A DNA stretch of 32,279 nt from Streptomyces triticagri (GCF_003429565.1 NZ_QUAK01000228.1:1-32279); one strand, 5' to 3'; counted from the first letter of the stretch, positions 7,979 through 19,109 are shown. A program made the numbers and translations. The notes: generated by a model not told the origin, from the sequence alone.

Positions 7979-9415
7979 TCAGGCCTTCTTGACCTTGGTG
8001 ATGTCGGGGTCCTTGACGATGCGGTCGCAGGCCTTCTGCATGGTGTCCATGGCCTGCTTCACCGACATGTCACCGAGCATGAACTTGCCCATGACGCCGT
8101 TGAAGTCCTCGTCGAAGAGCTGCCCGTACCACTCCTTGAAGAAGGGGATGACGATGTTGTCGCCGGCGGCCGTGATGGCCTTCTGCGCGCTCTCGGTGCC
8201 GGGCGGCAGCTTCATTCCGTCGATCGCGCCCTTGAGGACGGGAATCGAGCCGACCTCGTTGAAGAAGTTCCGCGAGGCGTCCTTGCTGTACATCATGCGG
8301 AGCCACTCCATGCCGCCCTGCACGTTCTGTGCCTTCTCCGGGATGAGGAAGGGCTCGCCGGGCGGCGAGTAGAGCGTGCCGAACGGCAGGGCGTCGCCCT
8401 TGTCGAGCGACGGGGTGGCGCCGACGGCCATCCGGAAGCCCTTGGGCGTGGTGTCCTTGGCCTCGTTCTCCACCCAGGAGCCGTCGGGCACGAAGACGCA
8501 CTTGCCCTTCGTCCAGGCGGTCTGCATCTCGGTGTGCGCCTCGGTGCCGTCGAAACCGGTGAGGACGTACTTCTTGGCGACCAGCTCCTCGAAGGCCTCG
8601 AACACGGACTTGACCGCGTCGTGCTTCCAGGCGTTCGGCTCCAAGTAGTCCATCGCTTCGATGACTTCGCGCCCGCCGACCTGCGCGAACATGGCGTACA
8701 TGCTGAAGAGCATGTAGCGCGGGTGGCCGCCCGGGTAGCTCCAGCCGTGGATGCCCTTGCTCTTCGCCTTGCGACAGACGGCGAGCATGTCGTCCCAGGT
8801 CTCGGGGTACTCCATCTCGAGCTCGTCGTTCAGCAGGCGCTCCGAGTACCAGTTCCCGTAGACCGTCACGGCCAGGTTGAGCTGGTAGCAGCCCTTGGTG
8901 CCGAAGGCGCCCATCTCCCGCATCCCGGGGACGAGCGACTCCTCGACGGTGGTGCTCGGGTCGTCGTACGAGGGCGCCTTGAGCAGCTCGTCGAGGTCGG
9001 CCAGCTGGCCGTTCTTGACGAGGGTGCCGGGGGTCATGTCATCCGCGCCGGAGTTGTTGATCACGTCAGCGGAGGGCTTGCCGCGGATGATCTTCGTCTG
9101 CAGCTGCTGGGAGATCTTGGTGGTCTTCTTCTGGGTGGCCTTCGCCTCGGGGTACCGCTTCCCGTACATGTCGGTCACGTACTGGGCGTACTTGTCGCCG
9201 TATCCGCCGTCGAAGATGTAGACCGTGAGCGGGGCGTTGTCCTTCACGCCGAGCGGATTCTTCTTGGACTTGGTGCCCTTCTCGGTCTTGTCCTCGCTGC
9301 CGCCGCCGCTGGCGCAGGAGCTCAGGGCCCCGACGGCCGGCACGGTGAGCAGACTCGCTGCTGCGGCTCTCTTCATCACGTCACGACGATTCACGCCGGT
9401 GGATCGCATGCTCAC
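7979..9415 (-). CDS. ngcE: N-acetylglucosamine/diacetylchitobiose-binding lipoprotein (NgcE-like)
   Basis: A 478-residue solute-binding lipoprotein for GlcNAc and/or chitobiose. Seen: a twin-arginine-like signal NRRDVMKR followed by a hydrophobic stretch and lipobox LSSC (Cys34), so probably a Tat-exported lipoprotein; a family-1 binding fold with PLTVYIFDGGYGDKYAQYV; WDDMLAVCRKAKSKGIHGWSYPGG; and the FVPDGSWVENE and PFLIPEKAQN segments I associate with NgcE. The frame is open to 9547 but the signal peptide and GGAG five bases before the GTG at 9415 fix the start. First gene of the operon. S. coelicolor SCO6005 (NgcE) is described as a lower-affinity chitobiose-binding protein. A dre-like sequence lies about 145 nt upstream. 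Confidence 0.85.
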   Translation of the reverse strand: MSMRSTGVNRRDVMKRAAAASLLTVPAVGALSSCASGGGSEDKTEKGTKSKKNPLGVKDNAPLTVYIFDGGYGDKYAQYVTDMYGKRYPEAKATQKKTTKISQQLQTKIIRGKPSADVINNSGADDMTPGTLVKNGQLADLDELLKAPSYDDPSTTVEESLVPGMREMGAFGTKGCYQLNLAVTVYGNWYSERLLNDELEMEYPETWDDMLAVCRKAKSKGIHGWSYPGGHPRYMLFSMYAMFAQVGGREVIEAMDYLEPNAWKHDAVKSVFEAFEELVAKKYVLTGFDGTEAHTEMQTAWTKGKCVFVPDGSWVENEAKDTTPKGFRMAVGATPSLDKGDALPFGTLYSPPGEPFLIPEKAQNVQGGMEWLRMMYSKDASRNFFNEVGSIPVLKGAIDGMKLPPGTESAQKAITAAGDNIVIPFFKEWYGQLFDEDFNGVMGKFMLGDMSVKQAMDTMQKACDRIVKDPDITKVKKA

Positions 9416-9558
9416 GACGTCTCCAGGACTCGGGCGGAGGACCCGGTCCCGCAACGCCGAATGGCGAACGGACCGGTACCGCAGGTCGGTTGAAGCTGGT
9501 CTGTTGTGCACGTACGACGGCTGCATGGCAAGGTGCTCGCCCGCCATTCAAGGTGCCG

Positions 9559-9574
9559 ACAGGTATAGTCCACT
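9559..9574. promoter_or_regulatory. Candidate weak DasR operator upstream of ngcE-like gene
   Basis: ACAGGTATAGTCCACT matches 12 of 16 positions of the dre consensus AGTGGTCTAGACCACT. It shares the ACAGG...TAG.CCACT pattern of the stronger site at 5947. The centre is about 150 nt upstream of the ngcE-like start. Weak alone; more persuasive as one of a pair in front of two amino-sugar-type importers. Confidence 0.4.
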
Positions 9575-9780
9575 CCTCGCGGGTAGAGCAAGATCGAATA
9601 CAGCTTCCACCGGCGTCTTTTTCGAGTTGAGACCTGTAATAAGGGTCGCCGATTCCGCTTTTGGTTCGGACAAACCCGCCACCCGGCCGGACGCTTCGAC
9701 TCCACTGCCGTCGAGATCCCCTTCAACACCCTTGACACCGTGGGTCACTTGACGACCTACTGGTTCCTGCGCAGTGAACT

Positions 9781-9792
9781 GACAACGTTGTC
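9781..9792. promoter_or_regulatory. LacI-family-type operator in front of GH92 mannosidase
   Basis: GACAACGTTGTC is a perfect 12-bp palindrome with the central AACGTT typical of LacI/GalR-family operators. It ends 24 nt before the mannosidase ATG, where bound repressor would block initiation. No LacI-family gene is present in the window, so the regulator must be encoded elsewhere. Confidence 0.6.
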
Positions 9793-9816
9793 GCTTGCTC
9801 AGGAAGGATCTCGGGG

Positions 9817-12800
9817 ATGAGACCCAGACCTCGGTTCGGACACCACCGTGGGCGGCACCGAGCCGTCGTCCTCGGCACCGCCTCGCTGGTACTCGCCGCC
9901 TCGGCGCAGGCGCCGGCGCTCGCCGCTCCCGGTCAACCGGACGGCGCCGCGAAGGAGTTCAGCTCCTCCTTCGAGAAGGACGACCCCGCCCCGGACTGGC
10001 GCAGCACCGTCGAGACGGACGCCGACGGCAAGAAGAAGGCCTCGGGCGTGGGCAGCGGATTCGAGGACAGCATCCCGGGCACGGTCAACGACCGGGTGGG
10101 TGCGGTCCGCGCCAGCGACGAGAACGCGGACGGCGGCGAGGGCAAGGACAACCTCGTCGACGGCGACCCCGACACCAAGTGGCTCGCCTTCAGCCCCAAG
10201 GCCTGGGTCGAGTACGACATCGACGCTCCGGTCGAGGTCGTCAAGTACGCCCTGACCTCGGCCGACGACCACGACGAGCGCGACCCCAAGTCCTGGAAGC
10301 TGCAGGGCTCGAAGGACGGCGAGGACTGGAAGACGCTCGACAGCCGGGATGGCGAGACCTTCTCCGAGCGGAAGCAGACCAAGGAGTACGAGTTCGACAA
10401 CTCCACGGCGTACGAGCACTACCGCCTGGAGATCACCGGCAACAACGGCGCGGACGACGCGGTCCAGCTCGCCGATCTGCAGCTGTCCGACGGCAGCACG
10501 GACAAGCCGGCCTCGGACATGCTCTCCGTCGTCGACACCGGCCCGGGCAGCTCCCCGACCGCCAAGACCGGCGCGGGCTTCACCGGCAAGAAGGCGCTTC
10601 GCTACGCCGGCACCCACAAGGCGGACGGCGGGGCGTACTCGTACAACAAGGTCTTCGACGTCGATGTGGACATCGAGAAGGACACCCAGCTGTCCTACAA
10701 GCTCTTCCCGTCGATGCCGGAGCCCGCTGAGGACCTGTCCTACGCGTCCACCCATGTCTCGGTCGACCTGGCCTTCACGGACGGCACCTATCTGAGTGAG
10801 CTGGGTGCGGTCGACAGCCATGGCGGGGAGCTCACCCCGCAGGGGCAGGCCGCGGCCAAGCGCCTCTATGTGAACCAGTGGAACAACGTCGCCTCGCGGA
10901 TCGGCCAGGTCGCCCAGGGCAAGACGGTGGACCGCATCCTGGTGGCGTACGACTCCCCCAAGGGCCCGGCGAAGTTCCGCGGCTGGGTGGACGACGTGTC
11001 CCTGAAGGAGGTGCCGCCGGCGAAGCCGAAGGCCCGCCTGTCGGAGTACGCCTCCACGATCCGCGGCACCAACTCGAGCGGCGGCTTCTCGCGCGGCAAC
11101 AACATCCCGGCGACCGCGGTGCCGCACGGCTTCAACTTCTGGTCCCCGGTGACCAACGCCGAGTCCACCAGCTGGATCTACGACTACGCGAGCGGCAACA
11201 ACGAGGACAACCTGCCGACCATGCAGGCCCTTGCCGCGAGCCATGAGCCGAGCCCCTGGATGGGCGACCGGCAGACCTTCCAGCTGCTGCCCTCGGCTCA
11301 GAAGGGCACTCCGGACACCGACCGGGAGAAGCGTGAACTGCCCTTCCGGCACGACAAGGAGACGGCGCAGCCGCATTACTACGGAGTGACGTTCGAGAAC
11401 GGCATCAAGGCCGAGATGGCGCCGACCGACCATGCGTCGATCATGAGGTTCAGCTATCCGGGCGACGACGCGAGCGTCATCTTCGACAACGTCACGGACG
11501 AGGGCGGCCTGACCCTCGACAAGGAGAACGGTGTCGTCACCGGCTACTCCGACGTCAAGAGCGGCGGATCCGCCGGAGCCACCCGGCTCTTCGTGTACGG
11601 CGTCTTCGACAAGAAGGTCACCGGCGGCGACTCCTCCGGCGTCACGGGCCATCTGCGCTTCGACGCGGGCGAGGACCGGACCGTGTCACTGCGGCTCGCC
11701 ACCTCGCTGATCTCGGTGGACCAGGCGCAGGACAACCTGAAGCAGGAGATACCGGAGGGCACCTCCTTCGACAAGGTCAAGGGCGACGCCCAGGACCAGT
11801 GGGACGAGGTGCTCGGCCGGGTCGAGGTGGAGGGTGCGAACGAGGACCAGCTGACCACGCTGTACTCGAGCCTCTACCGGCTGTACCTGTACCCCAACTC
11901 CGGTCACGAGAAGGTCGGTTCGAAGACCCGGTACGCCAGCCCGTTCTCCAAGCCGGCCGGCAAGGACACCCCGACGCACACCGGGGCGAAGATCGTCGAC
12001 GGTGAGGTGTACGTCAACAACGGCTTCTGGGACACGTATCGCACGACCTGGCCGGCGTACTCCTTCCTCACCCCGAAGAAGGCGGCGAAGCTGGTCGACG
12101 GATTCACCCAGCACTACAAGGACGGCGGCTGGACCTCGCGCTGGTCCTCGCCCGGGCCCGCCGACCTGATGACCGGCACCTCGTCGGACGTGGCCTTCGC
12201 CGATGCGTACGTCAAGGGCGTGGACCTGGACGCGAAGCCGGCGTACGAGGCCGCCCTGAAGAACGCGACCGTGGTGCCGCCGAATTCGGCGGTCGGCCGC
12301 AAGGGCATGGAGACCTCGCCGTTCCTCGGCTACACCAGCACCGAGACGCACGAGGGCATGTCCTGGGCGCTCGAGGGCTACATCAACGACTACGGCATCG
12401 CGAAGATGGGCGAGGCCCTCTACAAGAAGACCGGCGAGAAGCGGTACAAGGAGGAGTCGAAGTATTTCCTCAACCGGGCCCGCAACTACGTCAAGATGTT
12501 CGACGACAAGGCGGGCTTCTTCCAGGGCCGTGACCTCAAGGGCGACTGGCGCGTCAAGTCCGAGGACTACGACCCGCGCATCTGGGGCCACGACTACACG
12601 GAGACGAACGGCTGGGGCTATGCCTTCACCGCTCCGCAGGACTCCCGCGGTCTGGCGAATCTGTACGGCGGCCGGGCCGGTCTGGGCAAGAAGCTGGACA
12701 CGTACTTCGACACCCCGGAGACCGCGGCGCCCGAGTTCAAGGGCTCGTACGGCAGCGTCATCCACGAGATGACCGAGGCCCGTGACGTACGGATGGGCAT

Positions 12801-13635
12801 GTACGGGCACAGCAACCAGGTCGCCCACCACGCCACGTACATGTACAACGCGGCCTCGCAGCCCTGGAAGACGCAGGAGAAGGTCCGCGAGGTCCTCTCC
12901 CGGCTGTACGTCGGCAGCGAGATCGGGCAGGGCATCCACGGCGACGAGGACAACGGCGAGCAGTCGGCCTGGTACCTCTTCTCCTCGCTCGGCTTCTATC
13001 CGCTGGTGATGGGCAGTGGCGAATACGCCATCGGCTCCCCGCAGTTCACCAAGATGACCGTGCACATCGAGGGCGGCAAGGACCTCGTGGTGAAGGCGCC
13101 CAAGAACAGCGACAAGAACATCTACGTCCAGGGCGTCAAGGTCAACGGCAAGAAGTGGACGTCCACGGCGCTGCCGCACTCGGTGCTCGCCAAGGGCGGC
13201 ACGGTCGAGTTCGACATGGGCCCGAAGCCGTCGCGCTGGGGCACCGGCAAGAAGGACGCGCCGGTCTCCGTCACCAAGGACGACAAGGTCCCGAATCCGC
13301 AGGACGACGTCCTCGACGGCAAGGGCCCGCTGTACGACAACACCTCCGAGACGGACGCCGAGATCGCCTCGGTGAACCTGCCCGTCAAGGAGGCCACCAA
13401 GGCCGTCCAGTACACCCTGACCTCCGCGGACCGGGCCAAGGCCCCGGACGGCTGGAAGCTGGAGGCGTCCAAGGACGGCGACAAGTGGAAGACCGTGGAC
13501 CGGCGCTCGGGCGAGTCCTTCGCCTGGGACCACCAGACGCGGGTCTTCTCGATCGACGATCCGGGCAAGTACCAGCACTATCGGCTGGTGCCGACCAAGG
13601 CGACGACGCTGGCGGAGATCGAGCTGCTCGGCTAG
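9817..13635 (+). CDS. Secreted GH92 alpha-mannosidase with discoidin-like domains
   Basis: A 1272-residue exported glycoside hydrolase family 92 enzyme; characterised members are calcium-dependent exo-alpha-mannosidases, often alpha-1,2, acting on high-mannose N-glycans or mannoproteins. Seen: a signal peptide (about residues 1-37), an F5/8-C-type sugar-binding domain (about 95-226, NLVDGDPDTKWLAF), a beta-sandwich linker (about 235-400), then the GH92 domain from about 405 with GFNFWSPVTN, SPFLGYTSTETHEGMSWALE, DYTETNGWGY, GHSNQVAHH and the signature HGDEDNGEQSAWYLFSSLGF. A second, shorter discoidin-like region (about 1190-1271) ends the protein. GGAAGG lies upstream of the ATG. There is no anchor motif. 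Divergent from the sugar importers, it would release mannose and expose GlcNAc-containing cores for uptake. Linkage specificity is not readable from sequence. Confidence 0.95.
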   Translation: MRPRPRFGHHRGRHRAVVLGTASLVLAASAQAPALAAPGQPDGAAKEFSSSFEKDDPAPDWRSTVETDADGKKKASGVGSGFEDSIPGTVNDRVGAVRASDENADGGEGKDNLVDGDPDTKWLAFSPKAWVEYDIDAPVEVVKYALTSADDHDERDPKSWKLQGSKDGEDWKTLDSRDGETFSERKQTKEYEFDNSTAYEHYRLEITGNNGADDAVQLADLQLSDGSTDKPASDMLSVVDTGPGSSPTAKTGAGFTGKKALRYAGTHKADGGAYSYNKVFDVDVDIEKDTQLSYKLFPSMPEPAEDLSYASTHVSVDLAFTDGTYLSELGAVDSHGGELTPQGQAAAKRLYVNQWNNVASRIGQVAQGKTVDRILVAYDSPKGPAKFRGWVDDVSLKEVPPAKPKARLSEYASTIRGTNSSGGFSRGNNIPATAVPHGFNFWSPVTNAESTSWIYDYASGNNEDNLPTMQALAASHEPSPWMGDRQTFQLLPSAQKGTPDTDREKRELPFRHDKETAQPHYYGVTFENGIKAEMAPTDHASIMRFSYPGDDASVIFDNVTDEGGLTLDKENGVVTGYSDVKSGGSAGATRLFVYGVFDKKVTGGDSSGVTGHLRFDAGEDRTVSLRLATSLISVDQAQDNLKQEIPEGTSFDKVKGDAQDQWDEVLGRVEVEGANEDQLTTLYSSLYRLYLYPNSGHEKVGSKTRYASPFSKPAGKDTPTHTGAKIVDGEVYVNNGFWDTYRTTWPAYSFLTPKKAAKLVDGFTQHYKDGGWTSRWSSPGPADLMTGTSSDVAFADAYVKGVDLDAKPAYEAALKNATVVPPNSAVGRKGMETSPFLGYTSTETHEGMSWALEGYINDYGIAKMGEALYKKTGEKRYKEESKYFLNRARNYVKMFDDKAGFFQGRDLKGDWRVKSEDYDPRIWGHDYTETNGWGYAFTAPQDSRGLANLYGGRAGLGKKLDTYFDTPETAAPEFKGSYGSVIHEMTEARDVRMGMYGHSNQVAHHATYMYNAASQPWKTQEKVREVLSRLYVGSEIGQGIHGDEDNGEQSAWYLFSSLGFYPLVMGSGEYAIGSPQFTKMTVHIEGGKDLVVKAPKNSDKNIYVQGVKVNGKKWTSTALPHSVLAKGGTVEFDMGPKPSRWGTGKKDAPVSVTKDDKVPNPQDDVLDGKGPLYDNTSETDAEIASVNLPVKEATKAVQYTLTSADRAKAPDGWKLEASKDGDKWKTVDRRSGESFAWDHQTRVFSIDDPGKYQHYRLVPTKATTLAEIELLG

Positions 13636-13650
13636 CAATCGCAAGGGTGC

Positions 13651-13682
13651 GGGGCGGGTACGGAGACTTCCGGGCCCGCCCC
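13651..13682 (+). terminator. Hairpin after the GH92 gene
   Basis: GGGGCGGG (13651-13658) pairs perfectly with CCCGCCCC (13675-13682), 16 nt after the stop. There is no T-run. Likely a Streptomyces-type GC hairpin terminator for the mannosidase transcript. Confidence 0.6.
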
Positions 13683-13779
13683 GTCCGCATGTCCGGGACG
13701 GACCGGTGGTGCTCGACGGCGGGTGGGGTGACCGACCTCTCCCCGTACGGGGACGACAGACCCAAGTGCACCCTTTAGT

Positions 13780-15639
13780 GTGAATGGGTACTTTTTCGCC
13801 AACCCGGGAGGCCTCTTGCCAGGCGCAGCCGACAGTCCGGAGCGGCAGCGGGACGCCGCCCCGGGCAGCCGTCGAATACGGATCGCCGTGGCCGTCTCCG
13901 GAGCGGCCGTCGTTGCGTTCGGGGGCCTGTATCTGGCCGGACGGCTCACTCAGGGTGACGGGATACCCGAGGGGACGCGGGTCGCCGGTGTCGACATCGG
14001 CGGCCTCGATTCAGCCGCGGCCCGTGAGCGCCTCACCGACGAGAAGGGCGCGGCCTGGGCCTCGGCCCTGAAGGTGCGGGCCGGTGACCGTACGGCGTCG
14101 GTGTCGCCCGCCGCGGCCGGCCTCTCCGTGGACATACCGGCGACCGTGGACCGGGCCGGGGTGAACAGCGGCAACCCGTTCTCGGTGATCGGCTCGCTCT
14201 TCTCCGGCACCTCCGAGCAGCAGGTCGATCCGGTGGTCCGGGTCGACGAGGACAGGGCCAGGAGCGCACTCGCGGCGACCGCGAAGGACGTGGACCGGAA
14301 GTCCCGCGACGGCGCGGTCACCTTCCGTGACGGCGAGGCGAAGGCCGTGCAGGCCCGCACCGGACAGCGCCTGGATGTGGACGGTTCCGTCGACGCGCTG
14401 CGCGACGCCTATCCCGTGGCCGACGACCGGCCGGTGACCCTGCCCGTGGACCGTTCACGGCCGAAGGTCCCGCAGGCCGAAGTCGACCGCGCCATGGCCG
14501 AGTTCGCCCGTCCGGCGATGTCGGCGCCGGTCACCCTGACCATCGGCGCGGAGCGGATCACCGTCTCCCCCGGCGCACTCGCCCGGCACCTGGGCATGAA
14601 GGCCGAGCAGGCGGACGGGTCCGGGAGGACGACGGACGACCGGACCTCCGTACGGACCGCGGCGTCGGACGACGGGATGCGTCTCGTACCCGTCCTCGAC
14701 GGCAAGGGCCTGCTGGCCGATCCGGCACTCGCCGACCCGCTGGGGCGCGCCGCCGGCACCCCGCGGGAGGCGCAGCTCGAGGTGCAGGGCGACAAGGTGG
14801 TGGTCGCTGCGGACGGGCAGCCGGGCCGCAGCGTCTCGGCGAAGGACCTGCAGAAGGCCGTCCTGCCGCTGCTCACCGGCAAGGGCGAGGCGGACCGTAC
14901 GGGCCCGGTGGCCGGCCGGACGGTGCAGCCGAAGCTGACGGCCGAATCGGTGCAGGACCTCGGCATCAAGGAGGTCATGTCGTCGTTCACGGTGAACTTC
15001 CCGGCCGCCCCGTACCGCACCACGAACATCGGCCGTGCGGCCGAGCTGATCAATGGTTCCCTTGTGATGCCGGGCGAGACCTGGAGCTTCAACGAGACGG
15101 TCGGCGAGCGCACGAAGGAGAACGGCTTCGTGGACGGCACGATGATCCTGGACGGCAAGTACCAGGAGGCGGCCGGCGGCGGGGTGTCCTCGGTGGCCAC
15201 CACGGTCTTCAACGCGGTGTTCTTCGCCGGCGTGAAACCGGTCGAGTACGGGGCGCACTCCTTCTACATCGAGCGCTACCCGGAAGGCCGGGAGGCGACG
15301 GTCGCCTGGGGCAGCCTGGACCAGAAGTTCCTCAACGACTCCGGGCACGCGATGTACATCCAGGCGACCGCCACGGACACCTCGGTCACGGTCACCTTCC
15401 TCGGCACCCGCAAGTACGACAAGATCGAGGCCGAGAAGGGTCCGCGGACCAACATCACGCAGCCCGAGAAGCACGAGGTCAAGGGCGACAAGTGCGAGCC
15501 CCAGACGCCGTACGAGGGCTTCGACGTCTCGGTGGACCGCATCTTCGAGAACGACGGCGCCGAGGTCCGCCGCGAGACCTTCAAGACCCACTACACGCCC
15601 CGCGACGAGATCATCTGCGTGGACAGGAAACAGGACTGA
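13780..15639 (+). CDS. VanW family protein with peptidoglycan-binding-like domains, membrane anchored
   Basis: A predicted single-pass membrane protein with an extracytoplasmic C-terminal VanW domain. Seen: a polar N-terminus, one hydrophobic segment (IAVAVSGAAVVAFGGLYLAG, about residues 35-54), two repeats resembling the PG-binding-4 domain seen before VanW and L,D-transpeptidase domains (about 65-230 and 240-350), and the VanW domain (about 400-540) with YRTTNIGRAAELINGSLVMP, GETWSFNETVGERT and GGGVSSVATTVFNA. The GTG at 13780 lacks a Shine-Dalgarno; an in-frame TTG at 13816 has GGGAGG four bases upstream and may be the true start, giving 607 residues. VanW was first seen in vancomycin-resistance clusters, but its biochemical role is unknown, and nothing here indicates glycopeptide resistance. 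Confidence 0.85.
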   Translation: MNGYFFANPGGLLPGAADSPERQRDAAPGSRRIRIAVAVSGAAVVAFGGLYLAGRLTQGDGIPEGTRVAGVDIGGLDSAAARERLTDEKGAAWASALKVRAGDRTASVSPAAAGLSVDIPATVDRAGVNSGNPFSVIGSLFSGTSEQQVDPVVRVDEDRARSALAATAKDVDRKSRDGAVTFRDGEAKAVQARTGQRLDVDGSVDALRDAYPVADDRPVTLPVDRSRPKVPQAEVDRAMAEFARPAMSAPVTLTIGAERITVSPGALARHLGMKAEQADGSGRTTDDRTSVRTAASDDGMRLVPVLDGKGLLADPALADPLGRAAGTPREAQLEVQGDKVVVAADGQPGRSVSAKDLQKAVLPLLTGKGEADRTGPVAGRTVQPKLTAESVQDLGIKEVMSSFTVNFPAAPYRTTNIGRAAELINGSLVMPGETWSFNETVGERTKENGFVDGTMILDGKYQEAAGGGVSSVATTVFNAVFFAGVKPVEYGAHSFYIERYPEGREATVAWGSLDQKFLNDSGHAMYIQATATDTSVTVTFLGTRKYDKIEAEKGPRTNITQPEKHEVKGDKCEPQTPYEGFDVSVDRIFENDGAEVRRETFKTHYTPRDEIICVDRKQD

Positions 15640-15742
15640 CAGACAGGGTCCCGGCGCCTAAGATCACCGGTGGCATCGCGTGTCGGTCACCGGCTGGGTG
15701 AGGCATGGAGGTGCCGGGAGTTTGCCTTTGGAGGCATTCACC

Positions 15743-16138
15743 GTGTCAGTGCAGTTCAACCACACCATCATCGCGTCGAAGGACGCACGGGAGTCCGCGG
15801 AGTTCTTCGCGGAGCTCCTCGGTCTCGAAGTCGGCGCCCCCTGGGGGCCGTTCACCCCCGTCGTCCTCGACAACGGCGTGACGCTCGACTTCGCCACCCC
15901 GCCCGACGGAGCCACCCCGCTCCAGCACTACGCCTTCCTCGTCTCGGAGGACGTCTTCGACGCCGCGTACCGGAAGATCTCGGAGCGCGGCCTGGAGCAC
16001 TGGGCCGATCCGCATCAGCAGCACCCGGGTGAGTACAACACCAACGACGGCGGCAAGGGCGTGTACTTCCTCGACCCGTCCGGGCACGCGATGGAGATCC
16101 TGACCGTGCCGTACGGCGGCTGGCCGACGCAGAAGTAG
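15743..16138 (+). CDS. VOC (glyoxalase/bleomycin-resistance fold) family protein
   Basis: A 131-residue single-domain vicinal-oxygen-chelate protein. Seen: FNHTIIASKD at the start with a candidate metal-binding His, LGLEVGAPWGPF, a second His in HYAFLVSEDVFD, and the closing FLDPSGHAMEILTVPYG with its Glu; this is the usual beta-alpha-beta-beta-beta paired layout. GGAGG eight bases upstream of the GTG at 15743 fixes the start, although the frame is open from 15680. Members include glyoxalases, dioxygenases and drug-binding proteins. The substrate cannot be named. It converges on acnA with a shared terminator between them. Confidence 0.85.
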   Translation: MSVQFNHTIIASKDARESAEFFAELLGLEVGAPWGPFTPVVLDNGVTLDFATPPDGATPLQHYAFLVSEDVFDAAYRKISERGLEHWADPHQQHPGEYNTNDGGKGVYFLDPSGHAMEILTVPYGGWPTQK

Positions 16139-16153
16139 CGGGCCGCAGGGCAT

Positions 16154-16206
16154 CACAGCACAAGGGCCGCACCCCCGGATTCCGGGAGTGCGGCCCAACT
16201 GCTGTG
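16154..16206. terminator. Bidirectional terminator between VOC gene and acnA
   Basis: A 15-bp stem with one mismatch (16164-16178 with 16182-16196, loop ATT) carries GGGCCGCAC and the matching GTGCGGCCC half. An outer 7-bp pair, CACAGCA (16154-16160) with TGCTGTG (16200-16206), extends it across a 3-nt internal mismatch. Lying between convergent stops at 16138 and 16216, it should end transcripts from both sides. Confidence 0.85.
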
Positions 16207-16215
16207 CCCAGTCGC

Positions 16216-18930
<2,715 letters not shown>

Positions 18931-19028
18931 GACCGTCTCCTTCATCCGTGTGCGCGCATCCCTGCGCGCTGTCCCTCTGGTGCGGCGGCTTTTGCCGCGC
19001 AGTGCCGCACAACATCGCTCCGGTCCGC

Positions 19029-19059
19029 TAAGGTAAGGCTTAGTTAGGTAACCCTTACC
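19029..19059. promoter_or_regulatory. Candidate DmdR/IdeR iron box upstream of acnA
   Basis: TAAGGTAAGGCTTAGTTAG (19029-19047) matches 13 of 19 positions of the DtxR-family iron-box consensus TTAGGTTAGGCTAACCTAA. An overlapping inverted repeat, GGTAAGG (19032-19038) with CCTTACC (19053-19059), suggests paired dimer sites. It lies about 100-130 nt before the acnA start. Iron control of an Fe-S enzyme is plausible; binding is inferred. Confidence 0.4.
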
Positions 19060-19085
19060 GGGTGGCGGTGCGGTGCGCCCTCGGC

Positions 19086-19109
19086 AGTTATCTCGATGTC
19101 GAGATAACT
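19086..19109. promoter_or_regulatory. 24-bp palindromic operator upstream of acnA
   Basis: The 11-bp arms AGTTATCTCGA and TCGAGATAACT are perfectly complementary around a central TG, so this is almost certainly a dimer-binding operator. It is about 160 nt upstream of the acnA start. Its core ATCTC-N6-GAGAT recurs in the promoter of the HTH-MurA gene at 25774. Confidence 0.7.

Larger units (their letters stand above)
9416..9816. other. Divergent intergenic region between ngcE-like and GH92 genes
   Basis: About 400 nt without a credible gene; open frames here are upstream extensions or shadows. It holds a dre-like sequence near the ngcE side and a perfect LacI-type palindrome next to the mannosidase start, so it is a regulatory region serving both directions. 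A TTGACA at about 9733 is a possible -35 for the plus-strand gene, but no convincing -10 is seen. Confidence 0.6.

Noticed and set aside
9760..9776. ACTGGTTCCTGCGCAGT upstream of GH92 as another DasR site
   Set aside because: Only the left half fits the dre consensus and the spacing is off by one; not counted.
9799..11652. 617-codon open frame antisense to the GH92 gene
   Set aside because: Composition is the Leu/Val/Arg/Gly-rich pattern produced by reading high-GC genes backwards; no domain, no ribosome-binding site, and the opposite strand holds a clear GH92 enzyme.
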